Positions 10,201 to 22,412 of a stretch of DNA of 64,000 nt are shown here, piece by piece. Source of the DNA: Zingiber officinale (taxonomy: Eukaryota; Streptophyta; Magnoliopsida; Zingiberales; Zingiberaceae). The stretch covers positions 47,834,722 through 47,898,721 of the forward strand of contig NC_056000.1 of the NCBI RefSeq assembly GCF_018446385.1. Reading direction: 5' to 3'. Under the pieces are notes generated by a model, which did not search any database, was not told where the DNA came from, and was given only the letters and a program-made list of their open reading frames with translations. How positions within the stretch are numbered: position 1 is the stretch's first letter; each line of letters begins with the position of its first letter. Made by a program: the position numbers and the translations under genes.

Positions 10201-13200
10201 GTCTTGATCGGTCGGGACCGATCGAGCTTCCTCGATCGGTCCAGGACCGATCATGCTTTTCTCCCGAACTTCTTGCCTCGATTTGTTTCTGATCGGTCCG
10301 CAGACCGATCGAGCAGGGCATAGAATCGTTAAGTTGATCGATCCGTGGATCGATCAGATACCAACAGATCTCCGATCGATCCATCGATCGATCCAGAGCT
10401 TGGTTTTGCCCAAACCAAGTCCTAAACCTTCCAACCAACATCCGGTCAACCTCGACCTATTGGTACATCATGCTTAGCATCCGGTCACTCCCTCGACTTC
10501 TAAGACTCCCCACCAGTGTCCGGTCAATCCTTCGACCCACTTGGACTTGTCTCTTCGTGTCAAGTATCCGGTCACCCTCGACCTACTGACCTTCTCAACA
10601 CCGGATGTCCGATCACCCTCGATCCATCTGGATTTTTCCTGGCTTCACTCACCGTGACTTTCACCTAGCTTCACTCACTAGATTTTCACCGCTTCACTCA
10701 CGAGATTTCAATCGCCTGCTTTACTCACCAGACTTTCCCACCTCGCTTCACTCACCGGACTTTCCCTTTCACCTAGCTTCACTCACTAGATTTTCACCGG
10801 CTTCCTCACCGTGATTTCCAATCTGCCCGGCTCACTCACCAGGACTTTCCCACCGCCTGGCTTCACTCACCGAGACTTTCCCTTTCACCTAGCTTCACTC
10901 ACTAGGATTTTCACCGCTTCACTCACCAGATTTCCAATCTGCCCGCTCACTCACCGGGACTTTCCACCGCCCGGCTTCACTCACCGTGACTTTCCCTTTC
11001 ACCTAGCTTCACTCACTAGGATTTTCACCGGCTTCACTCACCGATTTCAATCTGCCTGGCTTCACTCACCGGACTTTTCCACTGCCTCACTCACCAGGGT
11101 TTTCACAACCGCCTGGCTTCACTCACTGGACTTTCCCACCGCCTGGCTTCACTCACCAGACTTTCCCACCGCCTGGCTTCACTACTTGACTAGGCTCAGC
11201 TTCACTCACCAGGACTTTCCACATCCGGTCCAGAGAACGAGCTACCGAGCCCTCTCTGACCTAGTCCGGAGAACGAGCTACCGAGCCCTCTTCGACTTCC
11301 ACTTCTGGTCCAGAGAACGAGCTACAGAGCCCTCTCTGACCTAGTCCGGAGAACGAGCTACCGAGCTCTCTCCGACTTCCACTTGCCAAGTTCCCATACT
11401 TGGACTTTTCCCGTGTCAGGTCAACTCACCTCGGGTCAACCAGGTCAACCTAGACCTAAGGTTGCACCAACAATCTCCCATCAAAATACAACTCTTTTGT
11501 TCTTGTCAAACATCAAAATACAACTCGAGTCAGGTCAACTCGAGTCGGGTCAACCAGGTCAACCTTGACCTAAGGTTGCACCAACAGTAATGGTATGGGT
11601 TTGACATTGTATTGTGCTGACATTTGTAACACATACATGAAAGCGTGCTGAGACGAACTTTGTGGTTTTTATTCCTTAATAATTTCATTAGTCTATTAAC
11701 TTGTAAAAATAAGGTTATAGAAATTAGATAGTTAATTAAATTAAATTAAATTGTCGTATTATACCATGTGATAGTGCTGAACATTTGTTCAAGCATGTTG
11801 AAATAAGTAATTCATTTCATCTTTTTTCTTAAATAAGTATAGCAATTAGCAATCACAAAAATATTAGTTAAAAATTTAAATACTAAAAAGTTAATCAGAT
11901 TCAATGGCTCCTAGACAGAGCACAACCCATTGCCCCTAACCCCATGCTAGCATAGCATGATTTGTTGCCCATGAACTGGGCCGGCATGAGCACAACTCGG
12001 CATGAGCACAACCCAAAGAAAGTCAACCATGTTCAACCTGTTATGCCTATTGGCGGGCACAACACAACTATTATACTTTCGGGCACAACAACATAGGATT
12101 GAACTAGTATCGGTTTCGATAGTTTACTGAAACAATATGTGTTGACCGTGCCACTTAACATGGTATGAGATTTTGAAGTTCAAATCATGGATCATTCTAA
12201 TAATTTCTCACTAAAGAAAAAATATAGGAGCTATTATGTAGGATGAAGAAACAACATAAATGTACAGGATTTGAAGTTTAGTTTGCCTTTTTGCTAACTA
12301 TCTTCATTAACCACTCAATGACTTTCTTTGTATGATGATTATCCACCAGTTCTTCAAGTTCTCTTAAAATGATGGTTAACTCTGCCAGAGGAAATATCTT
12401 ATGATTGATCAACTGATCAGGTAGTTATTTATAGCTGAATATTGTTCAGATAAGTATCTCATAGTAGACAAGATTTGTTGGGACGATCTTAACCACACCG
12501 TAAAATGGACTTCTATATTGTATTATCTACAGTTTTCCAACATAATTGGAAGATGACGATGAATAGTGTAAGCTATCTAAACCAGTACACTATGATGAGC
12601 TAAATTAGTGTATATCCTCCTTTTTGCATTGTATCATTTGGCTGAAATTGAGAAATCACAACTCTACTGTTAATATCAAGGATCAAAATTACTGTTCCAT
12701 ATCAATTACATATTGTCAGAGATGTCATACGAGTAAATCATGCAGACCATGGTCTTGAATCACCTTTTTCATCTACTTTCAAGGTTTATAATAGAAATCC
12801 AACAACAATCTCTATGATGTATCTCATAATTATGTGTTTGTTGACCAACAGATGCTCAGTCTAGTGGTAAGTGAGATATATCTAGAAGAGTCTTTGTTAA
12901 TATGTGGGTTTGAATCCATATAATGCCATTGTTGTGAGGTATTTAATCTTGTTGCTTCCACCCCAACAGGAATAATCTCACATCCAATGTGGGGACACTT
13001 TGTGGTCAAGACCATAACAACTATGTATTAGTTGAAGCAGTGCCACAGTTCAGTCATGTATGCTAATTTTGCAATGTGCCAACCATTTCCTTTTTATGCT
13101 GATTCATTTGCTATTGCTATCCAATTAAGTAAACCAAATAATTAGAGATTAATTAACTTGTCTTTCAGATCCTCAAAGGTATGCCAAGATTTGTCAAGAT

Positions 13201-16200
13201 AGTAGAAGTTGGTCCCCGAGATGGATTGCAAAATGAAAAACTCATTATACCTACACCTGTAAAAGTTGAATTGATACAAAAGTTGGTTTCCTCTGGACTA
13301 TCTGTTATTGAGGCTACAAGTTTTGTCTCTCCAAAATGGGTACCACAGGTGGAAATCTCTCTCACCATTAAATGATCCTATTTATCTGAAACTTGACTTT
13401 TGAATTTGCTTTTACTTACAATAATCCATTAAGAATTTGAATACAATGGGAATTTGGGTCTCTGGTTGCCTGTGTTTGAAAGTACAGGGTACTAACACAA
13501 CATTGAATTCTCTTCTCTTTCACTAATATAAGAAAGAATATAGCTTAAATCACAGACTATGTGATTGATATTTCAAGAAAGGACTATGGTGAGCTTACAG
13601 GGAGTCAAGTTCAGTTCCCTTCGCTCCAAATTCAATAAAACAAAGGTGTCTTAGTCTCACTTTATATTTATTGCGTTGAGTCACTCCAACATAAACTATT
13701 CGAGTGACAATTTCTTATCCATCTTTCTTTCTTTTATTGTTTAGAGAAGAAATTTAATATGCAAATTCACATATTCTTAGGATAGTAAGCATGAAGAATC
13801 CAAAATTACACTCTTGAATGGTTCATACTTTGAACTTCGATGAAAATTGATCCCAGAACAAAAGATGAATATCTAAATTCTAAACAATATATGATTTCTC
13901 AAGACTCAAGTTATGATATTCTCAATTTTATCATGGTAAACCTAAAAAAATGTCTGTACACATGTTTTTTTGGCATTGTTCTGCTGACAGTTTTTATATG
14001 CCAATCCTTTTAATTCTTCACATTTGCCAATAGCTAGCAGATGCAAGGGATGTCATGCAATCAATTCCACTCATACCTGGTGTCAAATTTCCAGTCTTGA
14101 CTCCAAATCTCAAAGTAGGCTTCTTATTTAGGTGTAACCTAAGCATATGGAATATCTTTATAATTATTGGAGGATGAACTAGTTATTAAGTATTCAGTAT
14201 TCAGGGTTTTGAAGCAGCTATTGCATCTGGTGCAAAGGAAGTTGCTGTCTTTGCATCAGCTTCTGAGTCCTTTTCTGTGTCCAACATCAATTGCAGCATT
14301 GAAGAAAGTCTTGAACGTTACCATAAAGTTGTTTCTGCTGCAAAAGACCTGGCAATACCTGTTCGTGGGTACGATGCCCCTACTTATTTTTCAATAAGCT
14401 TAAGCATACTAGACTGAAATTTCTTCCTTTATTTTTTTTCTTTATTATTTTAGTTGAGGTATCTCTCTAAGAAGGACTTACTTCTTTTTTTTCTCAATCC
14501 AAAATAGTATGCAGCGTAGACTACCTCAATTCTAAAACAATCTCATGGAGTGAAAACAATGTAAAAATGGCGGACAGAGTGTGGATAAGAGGCCAATTGA
14601 TGAAATGAGAGATGTAACCTAGGAGAGTAAATTGAAATAGACAACACAAAGTAAACAGAGAGTATCAGGGAGCTCTGTTGGGAGTGAAGATTCTTTCTAT
14701 TCTATCCTGATTGTAAAGAGTGAATGAAAATTGATTAAAGTTCCAAATTCGAAATAACAGATGATTCCTTCCTTTAGTCCAACTGCCTAATTTGAAAAGA
14801 TATACACTAAGTATTTAACATGAACTTTAATCATAATGCCATGTCATTTTTTGGCCATTGGACTAGGCTTCTATGATCTTTGGTTGTGTTGTGATGTTCT
14901 GATTCACACTAATAGATAAGTGGCTAAGATCAACACAGTAACAGGGCTTTTATACACGTTGTGATAGACTTGTTGAAGTTTTTTATATACAAAATCTCTC
15001 ATATCGTATGATTTTTTATTCTCTTCAACAAGTAGGCTTCACATTATATCACTCTTCTCAATTTTCTTTTATGTTTGTTTTGGGAAAACCTGATCTTGAT
15101 TATGCACGAGATGTTCAGTGTATTGTTTCTACCATGGAGACCAAGAATTTGTTGCATTGTTTTGTAGTGGAAGTGATTTCACATTCTAGGTACATTACTT
15201 TTCAGTTCTATAGGCACAATTTATGGTAGTAGATTTGAGCATCTACTTTATTGGTATTGATTGTATTGGTGATCTTTTATGATGGCATGATCAAAGTGGA
15301 TAATAGAGATTGATTATAGTAGACAAATATGAAAGCTTTTCCCGAAGCTATGGTGTCGCGGTAGGACATCCAGGTTGTCACCCAGGCACCCGCGGTTCAA
15401 TCCTCAGTTATGACGTATTTGTAGGAATTTTTCCTCCAAATGGAGGGCGCAATCAAAGGATGCTGGGCTTCTGGGCTGGCTACTGCATGCGCTTCTTGAT
15501 TTACCCTAGTGGTCGGTGGGAAACTTCTATTGGATCGGGCCAGTCACCCCAAGGGATAGCCAATGAGGCTAATTGACATTATCATTTTTTTGGCTGGTGG
15601 AAAACTTTCGTGGGGTCGGACCGGTCACTCCAGGGATAGTCAGGTTAACTGGGATTCTCATTTTTTTACCTAGTGGCCGGTGGGAAACTTCCGTGGACCA
15701 AAGATAGTCAATGAGGCTAACTAGGATTATAAATAAAGACAAATATGAAAGGGAGAACATAGAGATTTAGTTAATTTAATAAAACTTTATTTGATTTCAA
15801 TATCTTTAGCAGTATAATCTCTTCATAAAATTGGAGTGATAAGTTTCATGTACCTTACCTCTAGTAGTTGGGATAAGTTTGTCTTATGGTGATGGTACCA
15901 ATAAGTGATGTTAGAGTGACCTCAACCCCAAGCTTGTGTTTCCTACTTTGGAAAGAATGAGGGAGAGGAACAAGGTGACGGAAAAGTTGGGCAAGGTCCA
16001 CCTTTTCCTTCGTTCTCTTATGAAGAAATGGAGAGAGGGAAAGGTGCACGAGCAGAAGTGATTCCCCCACCTTTCCTTGGACTCCCATCCAAAGTGTGCA
16101 GAAAGTGACCGATTTGGTTTCAAACATAAAATTTTGCAACAAAAAAATATAAATTATTTTTTTTGAAGTTTATCTATTTAATATTTTTTGTTTTTTAAGT

Positions 16201-19170
16201 AATTGAAATGTAATTTTGACAAAAAAAAATCTTTTCCATTTCCCTCTCCTCCAATAAGTGTGAGGAAGAATTATGCCCTTTGTTCAATCCCTCAAAGTAG
16301 ATACAAGTGAGGAATAATTTCTTTCATCTGTCCTTCCATCTTCTTTCCACTTAGTCAGTACTCTTCCCTAGGTTCTCTTCTTTGCAAGAAATGCGGCCTA
16401 AAAATTCAATTGGTGAAATCAGAATCATATTCATGAGGATCACTAGGTCCATTTTTCACCAGATACCATGGTAGTTATCTGTGGATATGATCAGTTAAAG
16501 ATAAATAAGCATTTTCTAGAGCTATTGTGCTATGATGCTCTCATTAGTTCTCCCAATCGTTTGGACTGTCAATGCTTCCAAGCCATGAAGCCATCCAACA
16601 TGGTCTGATTAACTAAGGAATCTAAAAGATCTACATGTGTTTAGGCTTAATTTGAATGTGTTTGGATGGAGAACCAGAGACATGCTGCCTGTATTGTGTG
16701 TCATGCGTTTCAGTTTGATTTCATAGTAGAAGGCATTGTATGCGGTGAGGCAATGAAAGAAAATGACTGAAGAGGAGAAAAGGTAACCAGAAATGAAGCT
16801 GTACTGACTCAATATTTCCTAATCTGAATCAGATCAAGTGCTATGAAAGAAAAGTTGAGTCTCAATGCAGCTTACATCAAACTTCAAATAGTTTCAAGCT
16901 GAAATGCTGAAGGCCCCAAATTTGAACTGTGATTTGGAAAAATTTGTTTTTGTTTATAGTGCTAATTGTGTAAGTCTATTTCAGTGTTAATTAGTGAAAC
17001 TAGATTTTTACAAGAACATGTGGCCAATTTTCGCAATTTGATTCTTCGACATAAATACAGTGAATTACAAGAACCCCACTTTACACTTGAACCCATCTAA
17101 GTTTCAAAATGCACTAAGTACCTCTGAAGTGTCCCTAAATAACACGAGAAAATGATAATGCCTTGGCTACCCTATCAGTAGAAAATATATATCTATATTT
17201 TTGCTTAAATAAATATCAATTTAGTTCAAGATTCTTTTCAATTTAATTGCCAAGATCATCAAAGTCTCAAAGCAATGCTAGCATCATCAAGACTAATTAG
17301 TCTAGTTGCATTAAGAGTGTTAACTTTAACACTCTTCTGTGTTGGCCCTAGAACGAGTTGGCGGGGGCGCTGGGGGCGAGCGTATTCACCTTTTGTGAGT
17401 GGCTAGTGCATGAGGTATTGCCACCATGAGGTCTGGGGTTCGAATCTTGACATAGCCGAGGTAAATGCCCTCCTTATGTGCTAGTCACTATTCTAAAGGC
17501 TAGTAGCCGCCCGTGATTTACCTCCTCCGTGTTGGCCTTGTGACGGGTTGGTGGGGACGCTGGGGGTGAGTGTATTCGCCTTTTGCCACCATTAAGAGTG
17601 TTAACTTTATTGGGGGACAATGACTCTCTTTGACTTATCCCTTGTTGGGGGTTATTAATTTAAGTGGGCTTCACTGCCATAATTGCTGATGTCTAATCAT
17701 TGGGAATTGCCTTAGGCCCTCTATCAGCACGGTAGACACATGGCTATTCTCTTCTGCTTATGGCTAGGAAGTTATCTTTCCCAACAACTAGAGTTGTGAT
17801 TGGCACATTCACCAATACAGAACATGCATAATTTCAGAACTTCCAAGGGTAATTAGGCCTTATGCAGAGATCCACATAGTTTCTCTATCAAATGTTTTGG
17901 TCATCCTTAATTTGAGTATGATCTTTTCTGGTGTTTGCATATTGGTTGCTAAGCAGATTGTTATTTTGCTTTATAATTTGAAGATCGTTCTTTGTTCCCT
18001 GTAGTTTATATTCTCTACTTTATGAATACTATTATCATTCCTCATGTTAGAAAATTACCATTCATAACACTGGTCTCTTTGTCATGTTATTTTCAAATAC
18101 ATTTTATGGCCTTGTTATTTGGTAAGACAAATCTGACTGATTCTAGGCATTTTAATTGGTAGGTACGTGTCTTGTGTTGTGGGTTGTCCTGTAGAGGGAC
18201 CGGTGCCTCCAAAAAAGGTGGCGCATGTGGCTAAACGGCTTTATGATATTGGTTGTTATGAAATTTCACTTGGTGATACAATTGGAGTTGGTACTCCAGG
18301 TAATATTTGCACACATACATCCGATACTATAGTGATAGTGCAGTCTATGTACAAGATTGGTCGGTCTGCAGTTTCCATGTTTTCATGATATTTATTAACT
18401 CATGAAATTTCAATATCCTTAAACCATTGGTTTCATTCTAATATAACACATGAATCTTTTATTAGAAGTCAGTTAACATCACCATTGTATTTGCTTAAAA
18501 AGGATGGAAAGCTATAAGTTGATTGTTTACAAACTGCAGATTTTTTAAATATAATTTTAGCTATATTTTCCTTTCAGTTTTTCACTACTGTTATCTTGAT
18601 TAGTAATTAGTTCAAAGAAAGCGGGGACATGATTCTCTTCATTTTTTCCTTCTATTTGTTCCTAATAAACAAAAAAATATTCTGTAAATTCTCTCTTTTT
18701 ATTCCTTGTAGGCACCGTAAGTCCAATGCTTGATGCTGTAATGTCTGTCATCCCAGTAGACAAGCTTGCTGTCCATTTCCATGACACCTACGGCCAATCA
18801 CTCGCAAATATATTCGCCGCGCTCCAAGTAAGCAAACAATGATTTTGTCAGGCTATTGGGAATGAATGCCATGCCAAGTTTTCTTTCTGTTTTTCATCTG
18901 ATCCATTGCCATTTGAGACAGATGGGGATCAGTGTAATTGACTGTTCTGTCGCTGGACTAGGCGGCTGCCCATATGCAAAGGGTGCCTCTGGCAATGTCG
19001 CCACTGAAGATGTTGTGTACATGCTTAATGGTCTCGGCGTAACAACAAACGTGGATTTAGGGAAGCTTATGGTTGCTGGTGACTTCATTTCCAAGCACTT
19101 GGGACGTCAGTCTGGATCGAAAGTTGCCATTGCTTTGAGCAGAGTTACCGCAGGGGCCTCCAAGATGTAA
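7294..19170 (+). CDS. HMGCL: 3-hydroxy-3-methylglutaryl-CoA lyase
   Basis: This mitochondrial enzyme cleaves HMG-CoA to acetyl-CoA and acetoacetate, the last step of leucine breakdown. Eight coding exons fit in phase: 7294-7541, 8360-8543, 13169-13348, 14034-14114, 14205-14368, 18163-18299, 18712-18827, 18922-19170. They give 452 aa, near the Arabidopsis length. The catalytic domain starts at about residue 148. The GPRDGLQNE motif has the catalytic Arg and Asp at about 161-162. HFHDTYGQ supplies the metal-binding His pair (about 353 and 355). The family signature [14 protein letters not shown] has the active Cys at about 386. The first 144 residues are poorly conserved, as in other plant copies. 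The start at 7294 adds a presequence-like N-terminus; an ATG at 7390 (MPTLQDPL) is the alternative. Introns 2 (4.6 kb) and 5 (3.8 kb) carry mobile elements. A TAATAAAG-type polyadenylation signal lies at about 19270. Confidence 0.95.
10180..10400. repeat. Cluster of GATCGGTCC/GGACCGATC palindromes in solo LTR F
   Basis: At least eight copies of GATCGGTC, GACCGATC or GATCGATC-type half-sites alternate on the two strands within about 220 bp. They lie upstream, in minus-strand sense, of the TATA-like box at about 10085. The same cluster occurs in the related LTR at 34600-34910. Confidence 0.8.
10630..11220. repeat. Minisatellite-like tandem array inside solo LTR F
   Basis: About 20 imperfect units of roughly 25-30 bp follow the pattern GGCTTCACTCACC then GGACTTTCC, with small variations. 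The related LTR at 34001-35552 carries only a few of these units (35190-35320), so the array expanded in this copy. That accounts for most of the 0.5-kb length difference between the two LTRs. Confidence 0.85.
12845..13022 (+). mobile_element. Old tRNA-derived SINE in HMGCL intron 2
   Basis: A box-A-like stretch (GCTCAGTCTAGTGGTAAGTG) is followed about 45 bases later by a box-B-like GGGTTTGAATCC, the internal pol III promoter of tRNA-derived SINEs. The flanks carry a decayed target duplication (ATGTGTTTGTTGA on the left, ATGTATTAGTTGA on the right, 11 of 13 matching). The body is about 178 bp. The decay suggests an old insertion. Confidence 0.6.
15336..15736 (+). mobile_element. tRNA-derived SINE with repeated 3' modules in HMGCL intron 5
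   Basis: An exact 15-bp target duplication (AGACAAATATGAAAG at 15321-15335 and 15737-15751) frames the element. The head has box-A-like (TCGCGGTAGGACATCC) and box-B-like (GGTTCAATCC) motifs. The rest is about three related modules, each with a form of GGTCGGTGGGAAACTTC and then AGGGATAGTCAATGAGGCTAA. At 401 bp it is long for a plant SINE because of these modules. Confidence 0.8.
17329..17589 (+). mobile_element. tRNA-derived SINE with duplicated head in HMGCL intron 5
   Basis: It is framed by an exact 20-bp duplication, CATTAAGAGTGTTAACTTTA (17309-17328 and 17590-17609). Box-A-like (GTGGCTAGTGCATGAGG) and box-B (GGGTTCGAATC, about 17437) motifs give the tRNA-related promoter. The first 60 bases (GTGTTGGCCCTAGAACGAG onward) recur in diverged form at the end (about 17541-17585), so the element looks like a partial dimer. 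The flanking duplication is unmutated, which argues for a recent insertion. Confidence 0.8.
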
Positions 19171-19536
19171 TACAAAGTATAAACAAAGAAATCCGACTTG
19201 TTCTTTCTGTATTGAAATAATTAATCATGCCTAAATGGCCATCAGTGACTTTAAGTGCATAATTAAACTTTAATAAAGTGAAATATTACAATTTGTTGCT
19301 TTGCTGTTTCTTCAGTGTTTTTTTAGTCTCTTGGCGTAGTTGTTATGCTTCTGTTCTTACAGTTTGGAAACAACTATTGAGAATGCTATTACCTATCTAT
19401 AGTTTGTTCATAGAAAAATAATTTATTTATAATTCTTTTTTAAAATTATTATTTTGTATTATTCAGATGTGTTATTAAAAATTTTTAAAAAATATTTTGT
19501 TGTGTCTTGAGGTCAGACTAATCGCAAAGTAACATA

Positions 19537-19613
<77 letters not shown>

Positions 19614-19633
19614 ACTAATCGCAAAGTAACATA

Positions 19634-19696
<63 letters not shown>

Positions 19697-20400
19697 TTAC
19701 AATGCTTAATATTAATATTTTTAAAAATATTTTTTTAAATAAATAAAAAGGGATAGTTCAGGTATCAAGTTTTTGTCAATAAGCGGTCTTGGAAAGGGTC
19801 AAATCATATGGAGTCGTGTGCAATTTTATCTGGCATTATAAGATGTTTCGTTAATCACAAGCTACATAATAATAATTTTATCAGTGCATTATACTCCCCT
19901 TCAATTTTTTTTTAACAAATATGGGTCAAAATTAAAAAAAGGTGACCATTTTTTTTTTTTAAATCATCATATGAGCGTTGTCTCGTTTTGATTTTTTTTT
20001 TAATCAAAAGGACATCCCATCCATCAATCCCTATAGTTGTATAAACATGACAAGTTCAAATTGTACCAAGTATAAAATTATAGTTGCTATAAATATGGTA
20101 ATAGCTACCGTTTCATAATTATTACAAATGAATGTTATTGAAGAGAACAAGTTTAAATTGTAGCAGTTATAATTTCATAACTGCTATAATATAAATGTTA
20201 AATGAACATATCAAATCCATATTATAATAGGTACAAAATCATAGCTAATATAATATAATTTTAAATAATTAAATATATATTATAGTAACTACGAAATCAT
20301 AACTCTTAAAAATTTATAGCAACTATGTATGATTTCATAGTTGCTAAAATACATACTTAGCCTATTTATACAATTAGCCTATTGGTTTAAGATTTAATAC
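19171..20400. other. 3' flank of HMGCL and AT-rich repetitive DNA
   Basis: After the HMGCL 3' UTR there is AT-rich DNA with no gene. From about 20040 to 20350, diverged units around ATAGTTGCTAT / GTAGCAGTTATAATTTCATA recur about five times in both orientations, forming a loose minisatellite or MITE-like patch. The exact ends cannot be set. Confidence 0.45.
19541..19692. repeat. Duplicated (TA)n microsatellite
   Basis: Two long uninterrupted TA tracts (about 19541-19610 and 19638-19692) are each preceded by the same unique leader, AGACTAATCGCAAAGTAACA. The leader plus tract has therefore been tandemly duplicated as a unit. Confidence 0.9.
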
Positions 20401-21780
20401 GTGTAATAATTGATCCTGTCTGAAATCGAAGGAGATGACTTGCTGGATAGGTGGCGATGTTGTTGACCGGAAGAAGATTTTGAACGAGAGAAGAAGATGA
20501 TGAGCTGGAGCAGGAAAAGGGCTCCGAGTGTCTTCATCCTCTATGCGCACACTCAAATGAACCAACAAAATATTAGAGCAAAAATCAAGGGGTCTTGGTG
20601 TAGGTCCTCCGATACTCAAGTTAGTAAATGATCGAGCGAGAAGTGAAGATGAACTACGGTAAATTTGAGTGAGTGTAATAGAGAGAAATCTTGTGCTCTG
20701 GTAAGTAAAGCGTGTTAAAATGTATCTCCAACGGAAAGAATTCCCCTTTATATTATCTTTGATAACCTCGCAATAATGAGGTGATAAAGAATATTCGATG
20801 TGAATAGTCTTGTGTAATCTCCGCAATAATGATAGAGGTTGTATAGTCACCTTAATTTGTAAGAAGATTCCATTGGATGTATATGTTGTAACCGAAGAAT
20901 ATTCTTTGACGGATAACTATTATTCTAACAATCTGTTGGGATTTCCTACTAATGTTGTCTCTTGCAATATAACCTGGATAGATACATGGACGAACGAGGT
21001 ATACCTACAGTCTCTATGTCTGTTCGGCTTTGTAATGAGAATAATTTTATGTAATTTACCCTTTGAAGAGAGAGTTGAATCCTATAAATACGACTGGCCA
21101 TAAGTCCAGTCGGTAATATGCTCGTAAGCTCATGCTGAAGATCTATTGAGGAGCCAAGTCTCGCAGGTTCGATCAACTTTAGGATCGACCGACCGTATGA
21201 TGAAAGACCGACTATTGGATAACAAGGCGCTCGGACTAGTAGGTATGACTGGCCTTGTGATGGTCTGATTTATACGAGAGGTTGTACTATATTGTAGGAC
21301 GACATTTGTAAAATGGAAGTAATATCTTAGAAGTAGAGCACTGAACTCCATATGCTCAATCAACTTCAGGGTCGTTCGAATTTAGTCTTTATGTCTTGAC
21401 GCTGAATGAAGATATATGCCTATTAAGCCCGCCTAGCTATAAAGATGTTTAGCCAAATATTGAGAGAGAACACTAAGTTTAAATATGGCCAACCGACCTT
21501 TGGAACGATTGGATATATAATAGAATTATACGGTGCGGGTCATAATTTCGACCGGCCTTTGCGTCGGTCGGCTATTCACAAGTGGAGCATTGGATCCTTC
21601 AAACACGACTGACTATCCTTATACTAAAGGCACTAGCATCGAATGAGGAATTAAGCTCTGATGAGGATAACGTCCTGGCTACTATATCATCTTAAATTTG
21701 ACTTTCACCTCACTTATAAGTCCGTTAGTAATATCCCTTACCAATAATAAATAATAATATCTGACAATATACTTGTGGAC
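20400..21780 (-). repeat. Dispersed LTR-like repeat, family G, copy 1
   Basis: This 1.4-kb stretch is clearly related to 24380-25260: the same order of GATTCTGTCTGAAA-type, GGCGGTGT-type, AAAGAAGATGATGAGCTGGAG-like and CCTCCGCAAT motifs. Its distal part, rich in GACCGACC and GGCCATAAGTCC-type motifs, resembles 51630-51940 and 52870-53000. A TATA-like box reads on the minus strand. No coding region or terminal duplication was found, so an LTR identity is inferred. It is old and diverged. Confidence 0.5.
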
Positions 21781-22412
21781 AATTATATAATTTTACGGAG
21801 ATAAATGGAATGGAGTGTCAAGTGTCTTTTGCTTTTTAATAAAAATAAATAAAAAAGATGCCCCCTATCAATAAATTAATATTATTGCCCAACAAATATT
21901 AGCGATAGATAAATAAGTACCAAAAAGTTAAGGGGAGCTTCATTAATTACGGTTAAACACAATCTATAGCAGTGGCGGTTGAATCCGTTAGGTCAAATCG
22001 GTATGCAGAGCTAGATCGCCATAACCGTGGCCATGAAATGCATGCACCATCACGCATCTTTCTTCCTTTTTAACCATCACACAGACACAGTGATGGAGTC
22101 ATGGGCGAAATGATTACCCAAGCAGATCGATTCCTATCTCCATCACTGTCATTCTACTTTTGCTGCAGTTGCATGGTGCAAACCATCATCTCCCAAATCC
22201 ACACCATATCATCATGTGCACGATCGATAATCCTTATCCAACACAAGCAAGCAGAATCCTAAGCAAACAAACCAAAAAACGCCCTTAATTCTTAAGAATT
22301 TCCTGATCTGATCATGCTCCAGCAGAGTCCAGTCCAAGCTAATTAATTAATTAATTAAACAGAGAAAATTAACATAGCTAGCTAGCACTGCTCGATCGTG
22401 ATCTTGCACTAA
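21781..22412. other. Intergenic DNA and 3' UTR region of the HSF gene
   Basis: No coding region is visible. The part nearest 22412 should be the minus-strand 3' UTR of the heat-shock factor. It includes a short TAATTAATTAATT simple repeat at about 22340 and GCTAGCTAGC at about 22378. Confidence 0.4.

Larger units (their letters stand above)
9549..11586 (-). mobile_element. Solo LTR of a Copia-type element (F) in HMGCL intron 2
   Basis: The element begins TGTTAGGATCG and ends GCACCAACA. It is flanked by an exact 5-bp target duplication, GTAAT (9544-9548 and 11587-11591). No internal coding region remains, so it is a fossil left by LTR-LTR recombination. It is the same family as the solo LTR at 34001-35552, sharing its first several hundred bases and its last part. 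Orientation is inferred from a TATA-like box read on the minus strand at about 10085 and by analogy with related LTRs that have a primer-binding site. A variable tandem array fills 10630-11220. The clean duplication suggests moderate age. Confidence 0.85.

Noticed and set aside
10180-10400. Regularly spaced palindromic repeats resembling a CRISPR array
   Set aside because: The repeats vary in sequence and spacing, sit inside an LTR with a target duplication, and the genome is a plant's.
10811-11344. A 177-codon open frame with repeated SLTRFPT-like units
   Set aside because: It is the translation of the tandem array in a solo LTR. The repeat length keeps the frame open by chance.
20374-20850. 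A 158-codon minus-strand open frame
   Set aside because: It lies within the dispersed family G repeat. The related copy at 24440-24860 does not preserve the frame, so it is not a conserved protein.
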